From Marisa cornuarietis (taxonomy: Eukaryota; Mollusca; Gastropoda; Architaenioglossa; Ampullariidae), in NCBI GenBank assembly GCA_004794655.1, contig SMMW01000033.1, forward strand, positions 3,631,501 to 3,695,500: DNA of 64,000 nucleotides, given 5' to 3'. Shown here piece by piece: positions 11,498 through 24,018 of the stretch (its first letter is position 1; each line of letters opens with the position of its first letter). The notes below the pieces were generated by a model, which had not been told where the DNA came from, made no database searches, and saw only the letters and a list, made by a program, of their open reading frames with translations. The translations under genes were made by a program, and so were the position numbers.

Positions 11498-14153
11498 ATG
11501 GACGCTGAAGATGAGCGCTCGGGGCTCCACCGCATGGGCAGCATGGCCGTGACCTTGGCCGTCGTGCCGCTGGTGGTGGGCTTCGCCACGGAGCACTGGC
11601 TAGAGGCCGACCTGAGGTCTGTCGGCCTTTGGAAGGTCTGCAACGACGTGGGCTGCCGACCCCTTCAGTCAGACGACGTGCCAGGTAACAACTAACATGG
11701 CTTGCCACACATTCAAGCCAAGCCAGGCCCAAACCTTACAGCAGTAAGAAACAGTAGGGTGGCCATGACCTTAAGGCAGTAACAAAAAGGAGGGCAGTGC
11801 TTCCAAAGGATGCTTAATCAACAGTAGGGCGTTGAGGCGACTAACTAGGATGCACGTGAGACATGACACTGTTAGCTGTTAGTTTAGGGATATAGCCATA
11901 CTGACTCGATCCCTCCCCCCTCCCCAGCCCGAGGCTGATTCATCTTTGATCGTACAGGCAGGTCGCTGACCTCGAAATTATCTTGAGGACCTCAAGGTCT
12001 ATGCATGTCTGCACTTAGATGACCCTAAGTTGATCCTTCTCTTCGTCCGGGCCGGTCCATATCAACTGCACCAGTTGTAAGCGATACTTGTGGCGGACAC
12101 GGTTAGCGGACTGACCGCCGTTCAGGGTAACACGGATGACCACACCAACGACCTTTTAAGGCAAACATAAGCCCCGCATCAGTAGGGATGACTTTTGGCT
12201 TTAAAGAGCAATTTCTTTCGCTAGATTAAAGACTTAAATTAAATATATCCTCTTGTGCTACAATGTACGTCAAGGACATGGGTATTTGATAAGCGGCTCT
12301 GTGTGTGCGTGTGTGCTCTTGTATATAAGCGTGCATGTTTGAGCGAGTTTGTGCGAGTACGGTATGTGTGCGTGCGTGCATGAGAAAGAACACATAAAAC
12401 TTGGCGGTGCTGACTGTGTTTGACTTATGGTGGCCTGGCAGACTGGTACAACGCGGTGCGGGCGCTGGCTGTGATGGGGTTGTGTCTGCACCTGGTGTCG
12501 GTGGTCACGGGCTTTTGCTGCACCGTGCTAGGCGGCCATGAGCTCTTCACACTCTCCATCGTGCGGCGACTGGAGGAGATGTCCGCTGTCATCGCCGGTT
12601 AATACGCTTTTTCTTCTCTTTTTTTCTAGAAACACTCAGTCCGTACATGCTTGTTCATTCATTCTTCTCTCCCTCTCTCTGCTCATTGCTCCATTCGCAT
12701 GACAACACAAGCATCACTCCTGGGTTTTACTCTGCACAGAATAAGGGGTAGGGGGCTGCCGAGGCTGCCAAAGACAGCAATAGCAAAGTATTCTGCAAAA
12801 ATAGTCAAAATCCTACTCTTGTTTTTAAGGTCTTTTATCATTAGAGCCTTGGTACGCTAAAAAGAACTTAAACAGATTGAACTGGAATGCTCTGGAAAGC
12901 TGAACTGCCATATGACGCTTGACGACATCATGATCCTTTACAAAAATATTGGGGAGGTGATAGCCGAGGGGTCAGAGTGTGGGTGTCTGAGAGACGCGCC
13001 GGTTCGATACCCGTATAGCGCAACAAACTTCGCCCCACCCCCGTCAGTAAACCCAGCTGCCTGGAATGGGTCCTGACTCTATAGAGAGTTGGAGAGGGTA
13101 TACAATAGCGAAATTGAGGAGATTGACACCGCCCTCACATAAAGATTGCCCCTTTAAAAAAGGTCTACACACTATACTCTCCAACCACTTCAGAAAGGTT
13201 TACGACCTTTACCTCTACCTTACCTCTTTAAAATACATGACGCTGAGTGTCTTTATAACATTGCTCATATCAACCTGTCACTTCCCTCTTCTGCTCATTT
13301 TTCTTCAAGAGTCAGTGAATAGAGGATATCCCCGTGGATCCTAAATGCATTAATTATATATGCATAACGATTCAAGTAATCTTTCTCTGTCGTTGTTTTG
13401 TCCCTAATGTTATGCTGCCCCATCTTAAACGACTACAATAAGATCGCAGGTGTGGGAGAGTCTGCAAATGCTCCCTTACTGCCCTTTCGTTCTTTACAAC
13501 CTGCTTATGACACCCTGTAGCCTTGTAGGGAATGATACATCCTTCTCTTGTTCACATGTGACCTAAACTAACACTGTACTTGAACATCAGTGAAATTCAA
13601 TGTCAGGAATAGTCGATGTAATTACATATAACGAAAAGGAAAGGGAGAGGAAAATAGGATTCGAGGCACTGCAGACAGACTGGCTTACGTTTCTCAAGAC
13701 AGGGTCGCCATTTTGTTTGCAGCTGGCCTGATCGGAGCTTGCCTGGGCGTCTTTATGCAGTCCTCAGGGGAACATCCAGTTTTCAAGACATTTGTGTTCG
13801 GCTGGTCCTTCTGGTCTTGCGTGACTGCTATCTGCCTGCTCGCCCCGTCCAGCGTGGTGATCGCCCTTGCGCGAGACGACTGTGTGTGGTGGCGCCACTG
13901 TGAAAGAAGAAGAACTGTGGTGAAACATAAGGTGTCTCTCTCTACGGATGTAGACACAACGGGCTCGGCGAGTCTGACCATGAAGAGTCCTTATACGGGA
14001 GACAACTCTGGATACGTTTCTCTTCCGAAGAATAAATTTCTCCATGAGCTGAAATCATCTGGCGGTGTTAAGTGGTTCCATTCTCTCGAAAGCATTTCCT
14101 GTCAATCGTCTACAACAGAGAATCTGATCAAGAAAGATGCTAGTCTAGTTTAA
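11498..14153 (+). CDS. Claudin/PMP22-like tetraspan membrane protein A (257 aa, 3 exons)
   Basis: Coding exons are 11498-11684, 12442-12597 and 13723-14153; both introns are phase 1 with GT/AG borders. Exon 1 encodes a basic N terminus, span 1 (residues about 15-32) and the first extracellular loop with W34, GLW at 43-45 and cysteines 48 and 53, the signature that claudins and PMP22/EMP proteins use for a disulfide-stabilised loop. Exon 2 encodes span 2 and the cytosolic RRLEEMSAVIAG segment. Exon 3 encodes spans 3 and 4 (FVFGWSFWSCV then a hydrophobic stretch) and a tail of about 90 residues ending DASLV, a class I PDZ-type ligand. The start at 11498 is chosen because RSxLHRxGS aligns with the start of paralog B. 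A candidate AATAAA lies at 15207-15212. The family call is firm; a junction or paracellular role is inferred. The protein could equally be a PMP22-type or channel-subunit-like member. Confidence 0.82.
12955..13080 (+). repeat. tRNA-derived SINE-like fragment
   Basis: A tRNA-like head (GATAGCCGAGGGGTCAGAG as box A) is followed by a CGGTTCGATACCCG box B and a C-rich unrelated tail. It lies in intron 2 of the claudin-like gene A. It lacks a foldable acceptor stem, so it is not a tRNA gene. Confidence 0.55.
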
Positions 14154-14458
14154 GACATGATGATGATACTGTGAACAAGGTATTGGCAGTGTCCTTGGTT
14201 ATGACTATACTGAAATCTATGGACCGAGCATGTCGAGCACAAAACACATGAACAGGGGCCGAGAATGAATAGAGGGGTTTTCCCTCAGTAATTCTGGTTC
14301 TCTCTCTTGCTTATTTCTAGGAAACATGCAAGCAAACATATATACAAACGGACAGACATGGATATACACAAACAAACACTTACATACGTAAATGCATAGT
14401 CACATCAAGAACTTATTTAAGCTCTGTGTAGAAATTTAGATGTGAGAAAAGGGAAGTA

Positions 14459-14507
<49 letters not shown>

Positions 14508-14931
14508 ACTTAACAACGCTGGTAGAACTAGGTACCACTAGTGAATGGATGGCCTCTCTGTAGTATTAACCGATTTTAAATTCTTCTTTCCATTGAACAA
14601 TGATTTTGCTGTACAGCTCTGTAACCTGCCTCAAGTCAACATCAGTCATATTTAATCTCTGAGCTCATCGTGATACTGATCTCCTTGTAATCATGCCAGC
14701 ATGCTCAGCACTTGCAAACTAACGCTATCCTCAAGCTGTCTGTCTGTCTGTCCCTGTGTCATTGTGGCACATATACACACACGCACGCATGCACTGGATC
14801 TATTCACATTAGTATAAACATACCAAGATCGTCACAAATCCAAGAAAAGTGTTGACACTTCATGTATTCGTTTTATGAACACATGTATGCGGTGTAATGC
14901 TTTCCCTACCTCCCTCTCTCTCTCTCTCTCT

Positions 14932-14965
<34 letters not shown>

Positions 14966-15748
14966 ATATCATGCACAGTCCTATATGTGTGCGTATTTGT
15001 GAGTATGATCACATGGATCTCTGGCTGAGAGTCAAAAGGTGAAAGAAATACCAAAATGACAGGTGTTGAATGTGTCTGCACTGTACCTAGTCACGTGCTG
15101 CTCTGTATTTCGTTGCTGTGTCACAAGCTGATTTCTAATCAGAGCAGCCGCTGGGACGCATTGACTGCTGGTGCTTGTGTACTGAGATACTGGCCATTGC
15201 CTTGATAATAAAGATGTAATGCAGCCACAGAAACTCTTCTTTTTTGTGCCAGTAACTTCAACCTGTGCAAGTGTCTGCCTTTACTAACACACACACACAC
15301 ACACACATCCTCGCTCACATACTAAAGAATGTACACTAAAAGTCTTTGTTCATATGGTCATACAATACTGCGAGACCTTTGTCGCCTAAGATTTAGTGTC
15401 CTCTTGTCGACAACAGCCGGCATGTTTACCAAGACCACATCCTGTCGCTAGGAAATATATTATAAACAAGTAAACAAAGAGGACGTCAAGGCACCGTTGG
15501 TGACTTCGATCGAAGACATAAATTCTGCAACAAAAATTTATAGCAGCTCCCATGATGGTAGATATATATTGTCTTGGGTCAAAACTTAAAGCTGTGCATG
15601 AAATTGATGTACCTGCCTGCATTTCTTTCTGTCTGCGATTTAGGTCAAAAGTTTCTTCAAAAAAAGATTTAGAATTGAATTACAATTTTTTTGTGGGTTG
15701 GTGTGTAAAGGTGCGTGTGTGTGTGTGTGTGTGTGTGTGCGTGCGTGT

Positions 15749-15780
<32 letters not shown>

Positions 15781-18207
15781 TCTTAGGCGTGCTTGTGCGA
15801 ATGTAACTTTTCCTTCTCTACAGAACCTAATAATAATCACATAATGTCACCACTTTCCTCGGTTTCTATATAGAAGCAGTTTTCACCTTTTCCTTGGACA
15901 GATGAATGTTACATTAAAGTAGGAAGCCATGTTTAGTGTGTCCTTTGACATAGAGCTACGTCAGCTACAACTTCCTCTTTCCCTAAAGGACCACCACCAC
16001 CTCCGCCCACCTCCGTCCTTTACTCCACCAATTGGACACCCTCGGTTTCGACACTGCTGATAGAAGGACGGGTGTTGTACCAGGACATGTACACATTTCA
16101 ATATCTTCACTAATGATGCGAAATCAACAACGCACTATGTCACCGACTCACACAAACGGGTAACAACCCTCTCGAAGCTATCCAGCTCTCCCACTGCGTT
16201 TTAATTCTTTTGTTCATGTGAATGACAACGCGCGCCTTTGACTTTTGCCCAACGAAGGGGAAAGAAAATAAAACTTGAGGAAAGACGTCACTAAGGTTTT
16301 AATGCACGGGAGAGAGGTAAAGAGGTACAAAATCAGTAAAGACTCCCACAGCCGAGTGCCCGTAGGGGTAATGAGCATGAGTGGTTCACCGTGTCTAAAG
16401 GACGATCATGAACCAAGTTTAACCCACTTTTTTCGCTGCGCTTACGCTCCCTGATACATCAGGTATCCATTTCTACTCAAAAGCTGCTGGGTGTGTAGGT
16501 GGAATTTTCCAGCCCCGAGCAATGTCAAACATGTACCAGTCAGCGTAAAGGTCAGTCATGGAGAGGTCGCAGCAGTCTGTCCGACCTCCGCTGACCCCGC
16601 GTTTTGCAGATTTCTCACACTACAAGCAGTGTTCGCTCGGTTTGCTGCAGTTTTCGCACGATGCCACCTAGTTATAGTGAAATATATAGTGACAGTACGC
16701 CGTTAAACGGTATTCTCTCGACCTCCCCAACTCCCCCCCTAAAAAGCAATAATTTGACTGAGCAACGCGATACGCTTCATAAAGATGTCTCAGATATTCT
16801 CCAAAAGACCAGACTGTCTCAACAAACAAGTTTATGCCATTAAGTTAGTGAGAAAGCTGCACGAGAAAAAAAAACACCAATTTTTACCAAACAACTAAAG
16901 CTAAGTTTATTTAAAGGTCCTTGATTTTTACTCCCTGAATAAAAACACAGAAAGGTGTAGTATGTTATGTTTCTCATCAAAGCTGCCTTCACTGTATCAT
17001 CAGTGATAAAAAGTCTAGCAACTGGAAACATGTTTTTGGGGGGTTATATGTCACAAGCTTTTGCACACATTAGTTAAAATGTCGTCTGCTAGTTTCTAAT
17101 TGTTTGAATAAAACAAAGTGATTGTTTCTTTAGCCTAAACGCCCATAATATTAATTGAAAGGTCGATTAAATTCAGTCACAACAGTTTGCGTGGATCTTT
17201 AACATTTGTAACACTATATCATCGTCCAGAAATGACTACTGGGATGAACTAACAGCCTACTTGATAACTTTCTGACAATGCTTCATCGCCTCTAACAGGG
17301 TATTCTAGTATTTTCTTGTATTTGCTTTTGCTTCACAAAATTACCTCCGTAAAGGACAGTCTAAAAGCTTTGTGTAATCTTTACTTTGCATTCTTTCATC
17401 ACTGATGCTATTTTTAGAAAATGATGACTTCGATTATGTTAAAAGTTTTTTAACACAACATGTGTTTGCAAAATTACATCCTAAGCCCTTTTATTTCCTA
17501 ACACCGCTTCTATTTTTATGTATGATGGCACACTAATTATACTGAAGAAACAGCTATATTGATATTTAACCGACACATATAAAACTATTTCTGTTTCTCT
17601 TAATTTCTACCACCAATTGAAAATAGCACGAATTAATCTCCTTTCATCGATTGAATTTAAAATAAAACAATCAGCCGTTTCCCCACGTGTGAGTAGGTGA
17701 CTTACGAAGGGGATTGAACTATTGAACTATTTGTTTTGTCGTTGTCCTCACGAGCCCGGGATGCTTAATTAATCTGTGATCTGTAGCAGCCTCTCCAGAC
17801 CAGGAACGCAGTCAAACGCGTATATACAAGCCGCTCATAAACCGAAGAGATCCACAACTTTGGGGTTCGCACCCTTATCATACTGTCCGGGAAGGGCTCA
17901 CTGATTTTACCTTCTCCCAGGCATCCATCATACTCGAAACTTTGCGTACATTGGCTGCCATACCTACAGTCTCAACACTCGCCCTCGCATAGTGCCTGCC
18001 ATGGTTACGCATGTGTCCTCGAAATTGTTCTCCCGAGCGAATTTTATCTTTAGAGGATTTATGACATCTTTATCTTGCAGTTCACAGCCATAGCCTGCGA
18101 AAAACTGGGCTCGCTGCTAGACAAAGTGTGAGGAAGACTGTCACTGTTACACATCTTACTGTTGTTTTTTCCTAATAAAGTCTTTTAGTCGACCAGCCTG
18201 TGTACCA
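14154..18207. other. Intergenic DNA between claudin-like genes A and B
   Basis: No exon is supported. It contains (CA)n at about 14465-14504, 14937-14963 and 15289-15307, a (TG)n tract at 15715-15780, and one member of a dispersed repeat at about 16336-16530 that recurs at about 42372-42535. The first kilobase may be 3' UTR of gene A. Confidence 0.5.
16336..16530 (+). repeat. Dispersed repeat, copy 1 (second copy near 42,372)
   Basis: This copy and the one at about 42372-42535 share AGTGGTTCACC near the left. On the right they share a run that goes from a CTGAT(A/G) motif through GTA(T/C)CCATTTCT to GCTGGGTGTG(T/C)AG. Spacing is similar. It looks like a tRNA-related SINE body, but I do not recognise the family. 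Confidence 0.5.
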
Positions 18208-18517
18208 ATGTGCGGCGGGGACCAGCGGTCGGACCTCCATCGCCTGGGCAGCGTGGGTGTGGCCGTTACCATGGTACCCAGCCTCATAGGGTGTGCTAGT
18301 GACTTTTGGCTAAGTACTGAAGCCAGCGACCACCACCTGGGCTTGTGGAGACACAATGATTACAGCCATAGCCTAGAAGGTGAGACCAATGAGGCGAGAT
18401 GCCACTCAGCTTTAAAAATAAAAAACCTCGTTGTGTTTGGTAAAAAAAACAATTTGTAGACGACTCGTCTGAAGTGTTGGATGTAGCTGCGTTGTGCGAG
18501 TGTCAAAGGCATAGTCC

Positions 18518-18570
<53 letters not shown>

Positions 18571-19651
18571 TGCTGTCATTGGTGCCCGGGGACTGGTATC
18601 TTTGGCCCTATGTTTGCACTGTACGTCTGTTCTGACCGGCCTGTGCTGTAGTCACGTGCACACAAGAGAACTTTTCAAGTTTTCTATTTTACCTCGGCTG
18701 GAGGAGATTACTGCTCTGTTGGCAGGTACATTCCACAACTCCATGTGGTTCTTCAAAGCTTCTTAATGACTATTTTAGCTTATTCGTTATCTATTGATCT
18801 GTCTGTTGATGGTGTGTGTGTTTGAGAGGGTTTTTTAGGGGCGGGAGCCAGAGGGAGTACTTCAACTTCTGATTGTACTCGGATAAACGTCGTTTGGCAA
18901 GAGATTACATACTAAGTTACAGCAACACTTGAATACTAAATGACAACCATTCAAGCGAACAAGAAGATAAAGGACATTTGACCGGCTATTGTTATCATAT
19001 ATTTAAAGTCTGCGGGGACAGAAGAAAAAGAACGCGCGCGCGCGAGAGAGAGAGAGAGAGAGTGAGAAAGAGTGAGAAAGAGCGAGAGAGAGAATACAGT
19101 AGAAGACTACGAGCTAAATTAATCTCTGAAGATGCACTTAAAATGCATGCGTGTACGTTTACAGACATTTGCACCTGTCCAGCGAAAATGAGATCATAAG
19201 TGAAAACACAACCACACACCTATCACGAATATAAAACCAGGAAAAGGGTCACATGACTATATGACGATAAAGCAGTGTGCTGTGAGTGGCTAAACGTCTC
19301 TACTTCACGACTCTTTCCATCCGCTGGTTTGTAGTTTCCCTGCTGGACGGTGAAAGGGAGCTGAGCTAAGCAGGACTGGAACAAGAGATTGCAGGATCCA
19401 CAAACACTCTGAGACTCGCTAATTTTGCTTCCGTTCTTCTTTCAGCCGGACTGATGGCTACATCAGTTGCTGTATTTAGCGAATGGTCTCGCACGCTGCC
19501 TGTTGTCGTCGGGCTCTCGTTCGGTTGGTCCTTCTACTTGTACTTCAGCGCCACCTGCTCTATGCTCCTCTTCGGAGGCCTGGTCGCCATTGCAAGAGAT
19601 CGAGCGATGTTCGACGATTTGAACCAAATGAGAGAAAACACGTTATTGTAG
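18208..19651 (+). CDS. Claudin/PMP22-like tetraspan membrane protein B (177 aa, 3 exons)
   Basis: Coding exons are 18208-18379, 18570-18725 and 19446-19651; both introns are phase 1. Exon 2 is exactly as long (156 bp) as exon 2 of gene A and aligns through LCLH, V-TG-CC, ELF-S-I and RLEE; exon 1 shares RSxLHRxGS; exon 3 shares AGL, FGWSF and IARD. Four membrane spans are evident, and the short tail ends ENTLL, a class I PDZ-type ligand. The first loop keeps W34 and GLW (45-47) but lacks both family cysteines between GLW and span 2, so the usual loop disulfide cannot form. The acceptor of exon 2 directly follows a 47-bp (ATT)n tract. The gene is shorter than A only in its tail. It is probably functional, since all three exons stay open and in phase. 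Confidence 0.8.
18520..18566. repeat. (ATT)n microsatellite abutting a splice acceptor
   Basis: About 15 ATT units end one base before CAG|G at 18567-18570. The repeat therefore occupies the place of the polypyrimidine tract of intron 1 of claudin-like gene B. Confidence 0.95.
19041..19092. repeat. (GA)n-rich tract in intron 2 of claudin-like gene B
   Basis: A purine-rich run of GAGAGA with GAAAGAG interruptions follows a short CGCGCGCGCG run. Confidence 0.9.
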
Positions 19652-19951
19652 CCTTTGTTGGGGAATTCGTTTGTTTAGTTTGTGTGTGTGGGTTTTTGTT
19701 TTGTTTATCATCAGCTTCTACACGTTTTCTCTCTGAAAAATGCTTTATTTTGTTGTATAGCTTTTTCGTCAAAGATGTGTAATTACTTCTAATCATAAAA
19801 CCATCGTTGATGTATATATATATATATAAATATATGAGATATAGCACAGTAATAGATGATATTCTTATAAAATTGGATTCTGACAGGAAGTAAAAACTGT
19901 GAATACCATCATTGAATTCTAATTCGCATTTTATTGTACAAACCACATACA

Positions 19952-20935
19952 GCAGTAACAGTTTTACTACACTGTATCACACTAAGTTCTTATTACGCTT
20001 AAACTGTTGTAACAAGTTCTGTTCCACTATAAAACACTATTTCTATCACACCTTATCACACTAATTCTCTAGTTAAACTCATCTTAAAAAGTTCTGTCAC
20101 ACTGTATCCCACCACTTTTATCACACTTTACCACACAAATTCTATCACACTGTATCACGCTAATTTCTAGTAAAACTCATAGTATCATAAAAAGCTCTAT
20201 CACACTATATCACACTAATTCTATCACACTGTATCACGCTAATTCTATCACACTGTATCACGCTAATTTCTAGTAAAACTCATAGTATCATAAAAAGCTC
20301 TGTCACACTGTATCACACTAATTCTATCACACTGTATCACGCTAATTCTATCACACTGTACCACACTAATTCTATCAAACTGTATCACGCTAATTCTATC
20401 ACACTGTACCACACTAATTCTATCAAACTGTATCACGCTAGTTCTATCACACTGTACCACACTAATTCTATCAAACTGTATCACGCTAATTCTATCACAC
20501 TGTACCACACTAATTCTATCACACTGTATCACGCTAATTTCTAGTAAAACCCATAGTATCATAAAAATTTCTGTCACACTGTATCACACTAATTCTATCA
20601 CACTGTATCACGCTAATTTCTAGTAAAACCCATAGTATCATAAAAATTTCTGTCACACTGTATCACACTAATTCTATCACACTGTATCACGCTAATTTCT
20701 AGTAAAACCCATAGTATCATAAAAATTTCTGTCACACTGTATCACACTAATTCTATCACACTGTATCACGCTAATTTCTCGTAAAACCCATAGTATCATA
20801 AAAAGTTCTGTTACACTGTATCACACTAATTCTATCACACTGTATCACACTGATTGCTAGTTAAACTCATACTGTAAAAAGTTCTGTCTCTTTGTATCCC
20901 ACTCTACCACACTAATTTCTAGTTAAACTCACAGT
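19952..20935. repeat. Satellite array, 24-bp unit with a 79-bp higher-order unit
   Basis: The basic unit is 24 bp (CTATCACACTGTATCACGCT plus AATT). In the left and centre the units alternate between two forms (TATCACGC and TACCACAC). From about 20541 a longer unit repeats: the CTAGTAAAACCCATAGTATC block begins at 20541, 20620, 20699 and 20778, an exact 79-bp period. No long open frame of coding character is present; the minus-strand frame at 20263-20577 is a by-product of the repeat. It lies about 300 bp downstream of gene B. Confidence 0.93.
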
Positions 20936-22731
20936 ATCTAGACTCTTCAAACACTTGCTTTTCTTATCTCTCTTTTTCCACTTTTCTTATTTATCTCATT
21001 CTCTGTCATTCAGCGTATTATCTTTTACTTTGGTCCATTATTGCATAGACTGGCTGTAATAATAATAATAATAATTTAAAATAGAAATGACGTAATGTGT
21101 GATTGGCAGCCAACCAATGTCAGCTGACTTTACAAACTAAGATCAGTAGAAGAGAAAGGGCAAGATACTGCGCAGTAACGGGTTTCAAGCTGCTCGATTT
21201 ATCAGACAAATACAGGAAAACTCGGACCAAGTCTGACAAAGTTTTAACATAACGGGTTTGGAAAAAAAAAACTTTGCCAAACGTGGTCAAACGTTTGTGC
21301 ATATTTGTTCACATACTAATGGGACTTAGCTGGCCATACACGCACTGTTCCGCATCAGTTGGTCACATGTCCTAACTGGTCCCATGAGCAGGTCGCTAAC
21401 GAAAGTGGTCAGAGGATGACAATGCAAGATCTGCACGAAAACACCACAAACATAAGAAACAGGATACAGATATTTTCTCTTCTGCCCGTTCTTCCTCAAA
21501 TGTAAATGTGGCGAGAGATTTTTGACATATCTGTTTATGTTTCTCGAGTTTGTCGAGGTTTTCTTCGAAACAGAGGTAGTACGCAAAGTTCAATATCTCT
21601 CACTCTCTCACACACACACACTCTCTCTCTCTCTCTCTCACACACACACAACTTCTAAACAAACAAAAGAATCCTGGTCAACTAAACACCGTAAGAATGT
21701 TTGCTTTCTCAATTCACAGTGAAGATAAACAAAGCAGCTGTTAGTGGAGTCTAATTTTACCCAATAAAACCGCCGTATTCATTCAAGTACATCCTATTTT
21801 CCGACATTCTTCATACCAGAGGTTTTCAAACTATGATATGAGTACCACTACTGGTATGACGGAAGGTACGCAAGCACCATGCACCAATGTAAAAGAATGT
21901 GTGTATATATATATATTTATATATATATATATATTACGGGGGCTGTATGTAGGGTTGGGAGGTGGTACTCGGTCACTTCGAATTTTCGAAAGTGGTACTC
22001 GTCTGGAAAAGTTTGAAAATCACTGCTTTATACTGTTTTGGCATAATACGAACAGAATGAAAAGTAATTTCACGGTCACTCGATAAATAAAGTGACGTTT
22101 ATTACTACTTGATTAATTTTGCATTGCTTAACCATGTGAAACTTTATTGAGAACCAAATTCTATGATTCATTCAAAAAAGTACCTGAAATGGAAACGGAA
22201 ATACCTCTGTATCCTAGAGCTTCAAATACGTAGACAAAAGCAATAACATATATCTATGATGTTTTAAATAGTAAAGATAAAATAATATAGGCAAGTGACC
22301 GGTGAGGCAATGAACTGTAAGATCTTTACAATGTGCAGGGCAAGGCCTTCCTTGATAAGTTATAGCTATTACGGTTTGGGAATTAAGAGTATGTACTTAA
22401 GAGAAAAATTAAGGCAATGTTTTCCATTCGGACAACTTGCTTCTAGTGTTGACAAGCTGTAAAGTGTCATACAGCCGCTACGGTTAATACCTGTTGTTAG
22501 ATGTATAACTACTTAGCGAATAGAGGGAGTGACTGAGGGAAGGATTCTCCAAACAAGCAGCCGCTCCAAAGCGGAGAACATTAAGCAGCCGCTAGACATC
22601 TGGCTGGCTGGCTGGCTGGCTGGTTGCTAGATGGGTGGGTAATTGGGTAGGTCGGGGGTGAGTTTCGAAGAAGCTGACCGGATTATGAGGATAAAAGGTC
22701 AGGGTAGTCCAGCGACCTGTTGGTCTTTAGG

Positions 22732-22931
22732 GAGGGGAGTTTGAGTGACCGCATTTATCTCGGGGTCAGTTACATTGTGAGTGTAACGCTCATCTTTCTC
22801 GCTACCTTTCTCTCCTTAGCGCGTTTGGCTTGGAACAACGCTGCTTTAACTAATCAGCTAATCACTTACTTTAAGGGAAGGAGTATAATGAAGGGGGAGG
22901 AGAGCCATCCATTGTCAACCCTGTCAACAGG
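22732..22931 (+). other. Exon-like open segment encoding a membrane span (orphan)
   Basis: The segment lies between GGTCTTTAG and CAACAG|GTGAGT. One frame is open throughout and encodes IYLGVSYIVSVTLIFLATFL, then a polar stretch ending LSTLST plus one base. The exit phase (1) and the overall shape match exon 2 of the claudin-like genes (compare FTLIVYICSVYAVL and LALSAG in gene C). The entry phase does not match the cluster, and no partner exon 1 or 3 is visible, so it may be a relic or chance. Confidence 0.25.
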
Positions 22932-22944
22932 TGAGTGTCATAAG

Positions 22945-23030
22945 AAAAGATCAAAACCACAGACCCTTCTACTCTCTCTGCCTTAAAGGCACGTGTTTTG
23001 CCACTGCGCTACCAGGCACCCTCGGCACAA
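22945..23030 (-). repeat. tRNA-derived SINE fragment, reverse strand
   Basis: On the minus strand it reads GGTAGCGCAGTGGCAAAACA, a box A-like head. The box B region follows less clearly. Confidence 0.5.
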
Positions 23031-23982
23031 GGGTAGAGAGCGCCTCCAAATATACTGTAGTGCTTAAAGTACTAGTGTGGTGCAAAGTTTTTAATGATTG
23101 GGTGAAGCTCGGTGCAACATACTATTTCCCTATATCCGGGTGAATACCTATCTTCCATAGTCGAGATATACGCCTATAAACATCAAGCACAGAAAGAGGT
23201 CAAAATCCTGATGTTATGATACGCCTAATTAACATATGATCCCAGTTTTCCCATTGGATGAGTCCTTCCTACATCCATGCACAATCCTGACGTCTGTGTG
23301 GCCAACTTACTTTTGTGCTTGGTGATGTTTAAAGGCACGTGTGTTGAGAACGGAAGAGGGGGGTACATTAGTTGGGAAATAATATTTCACCGAGCTTTAC
23401 CCGATCATCCCCCAAAAGACATTTTGAATCACAGCAGTTCTTTCAATCACAGCGGGATGCTAACCATTCTGTTCACGCCATAGCAGGCGTGTAGGCTCGT
23501 TCTTCTCGAGCGTTTCGCAAAGCATGACACCATTTTACTTGCAGAATAGGAATGCGATGCAAAGCCGATGAGAGCAGTGGTGTCGCTAGACGGTCTGCAG
23601 GGGGAAAAAAACACGTTCGTGACGTCACGTCACGCTTGACCTCCTCGTGAGCAATGATATCACTTGCGACGACCAATACAGTACACACGTGACGTTTAAC
23701 CCTAGTTGGAGGAGTGTGTGTGTGTGTGTGTGAGTGTGTATGTGTGTGTGTGAGACACAGGGGGTAGAGGCTATGGAATTTTAATGACGTCAGTTTATCA
23801 TTCAGGTGACAGCGAGAGGTGTGCTGCATATTCTTTGTGAGCGCCGACAGCACACAGTGAAAGGTGTGTTATTGAAGAGCAGGAATCTGCACCATCCAAG
23901 ATCGACACATAGTTCATCTAGGTTTTGTGACTCGGATCTAGATTGAAACAATACCGCTCCATTGTTTTTCCCTCTCTCTCGT

Positions 23983-24018
<36 letters not shown>

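Noticed and set aside
12955..13030. Possible tRNA gene
   Set aside because: Box A and box B are present, but no paired acceptor stem or anticodon arm forms; interpreted as a SINE.
20263..20577. Periodic 104-codon minus-strand frame
   Set aside because: The 24-bp satellite unit is divisible by three, so it stays open by repetition; there is no start context or flanking exon.
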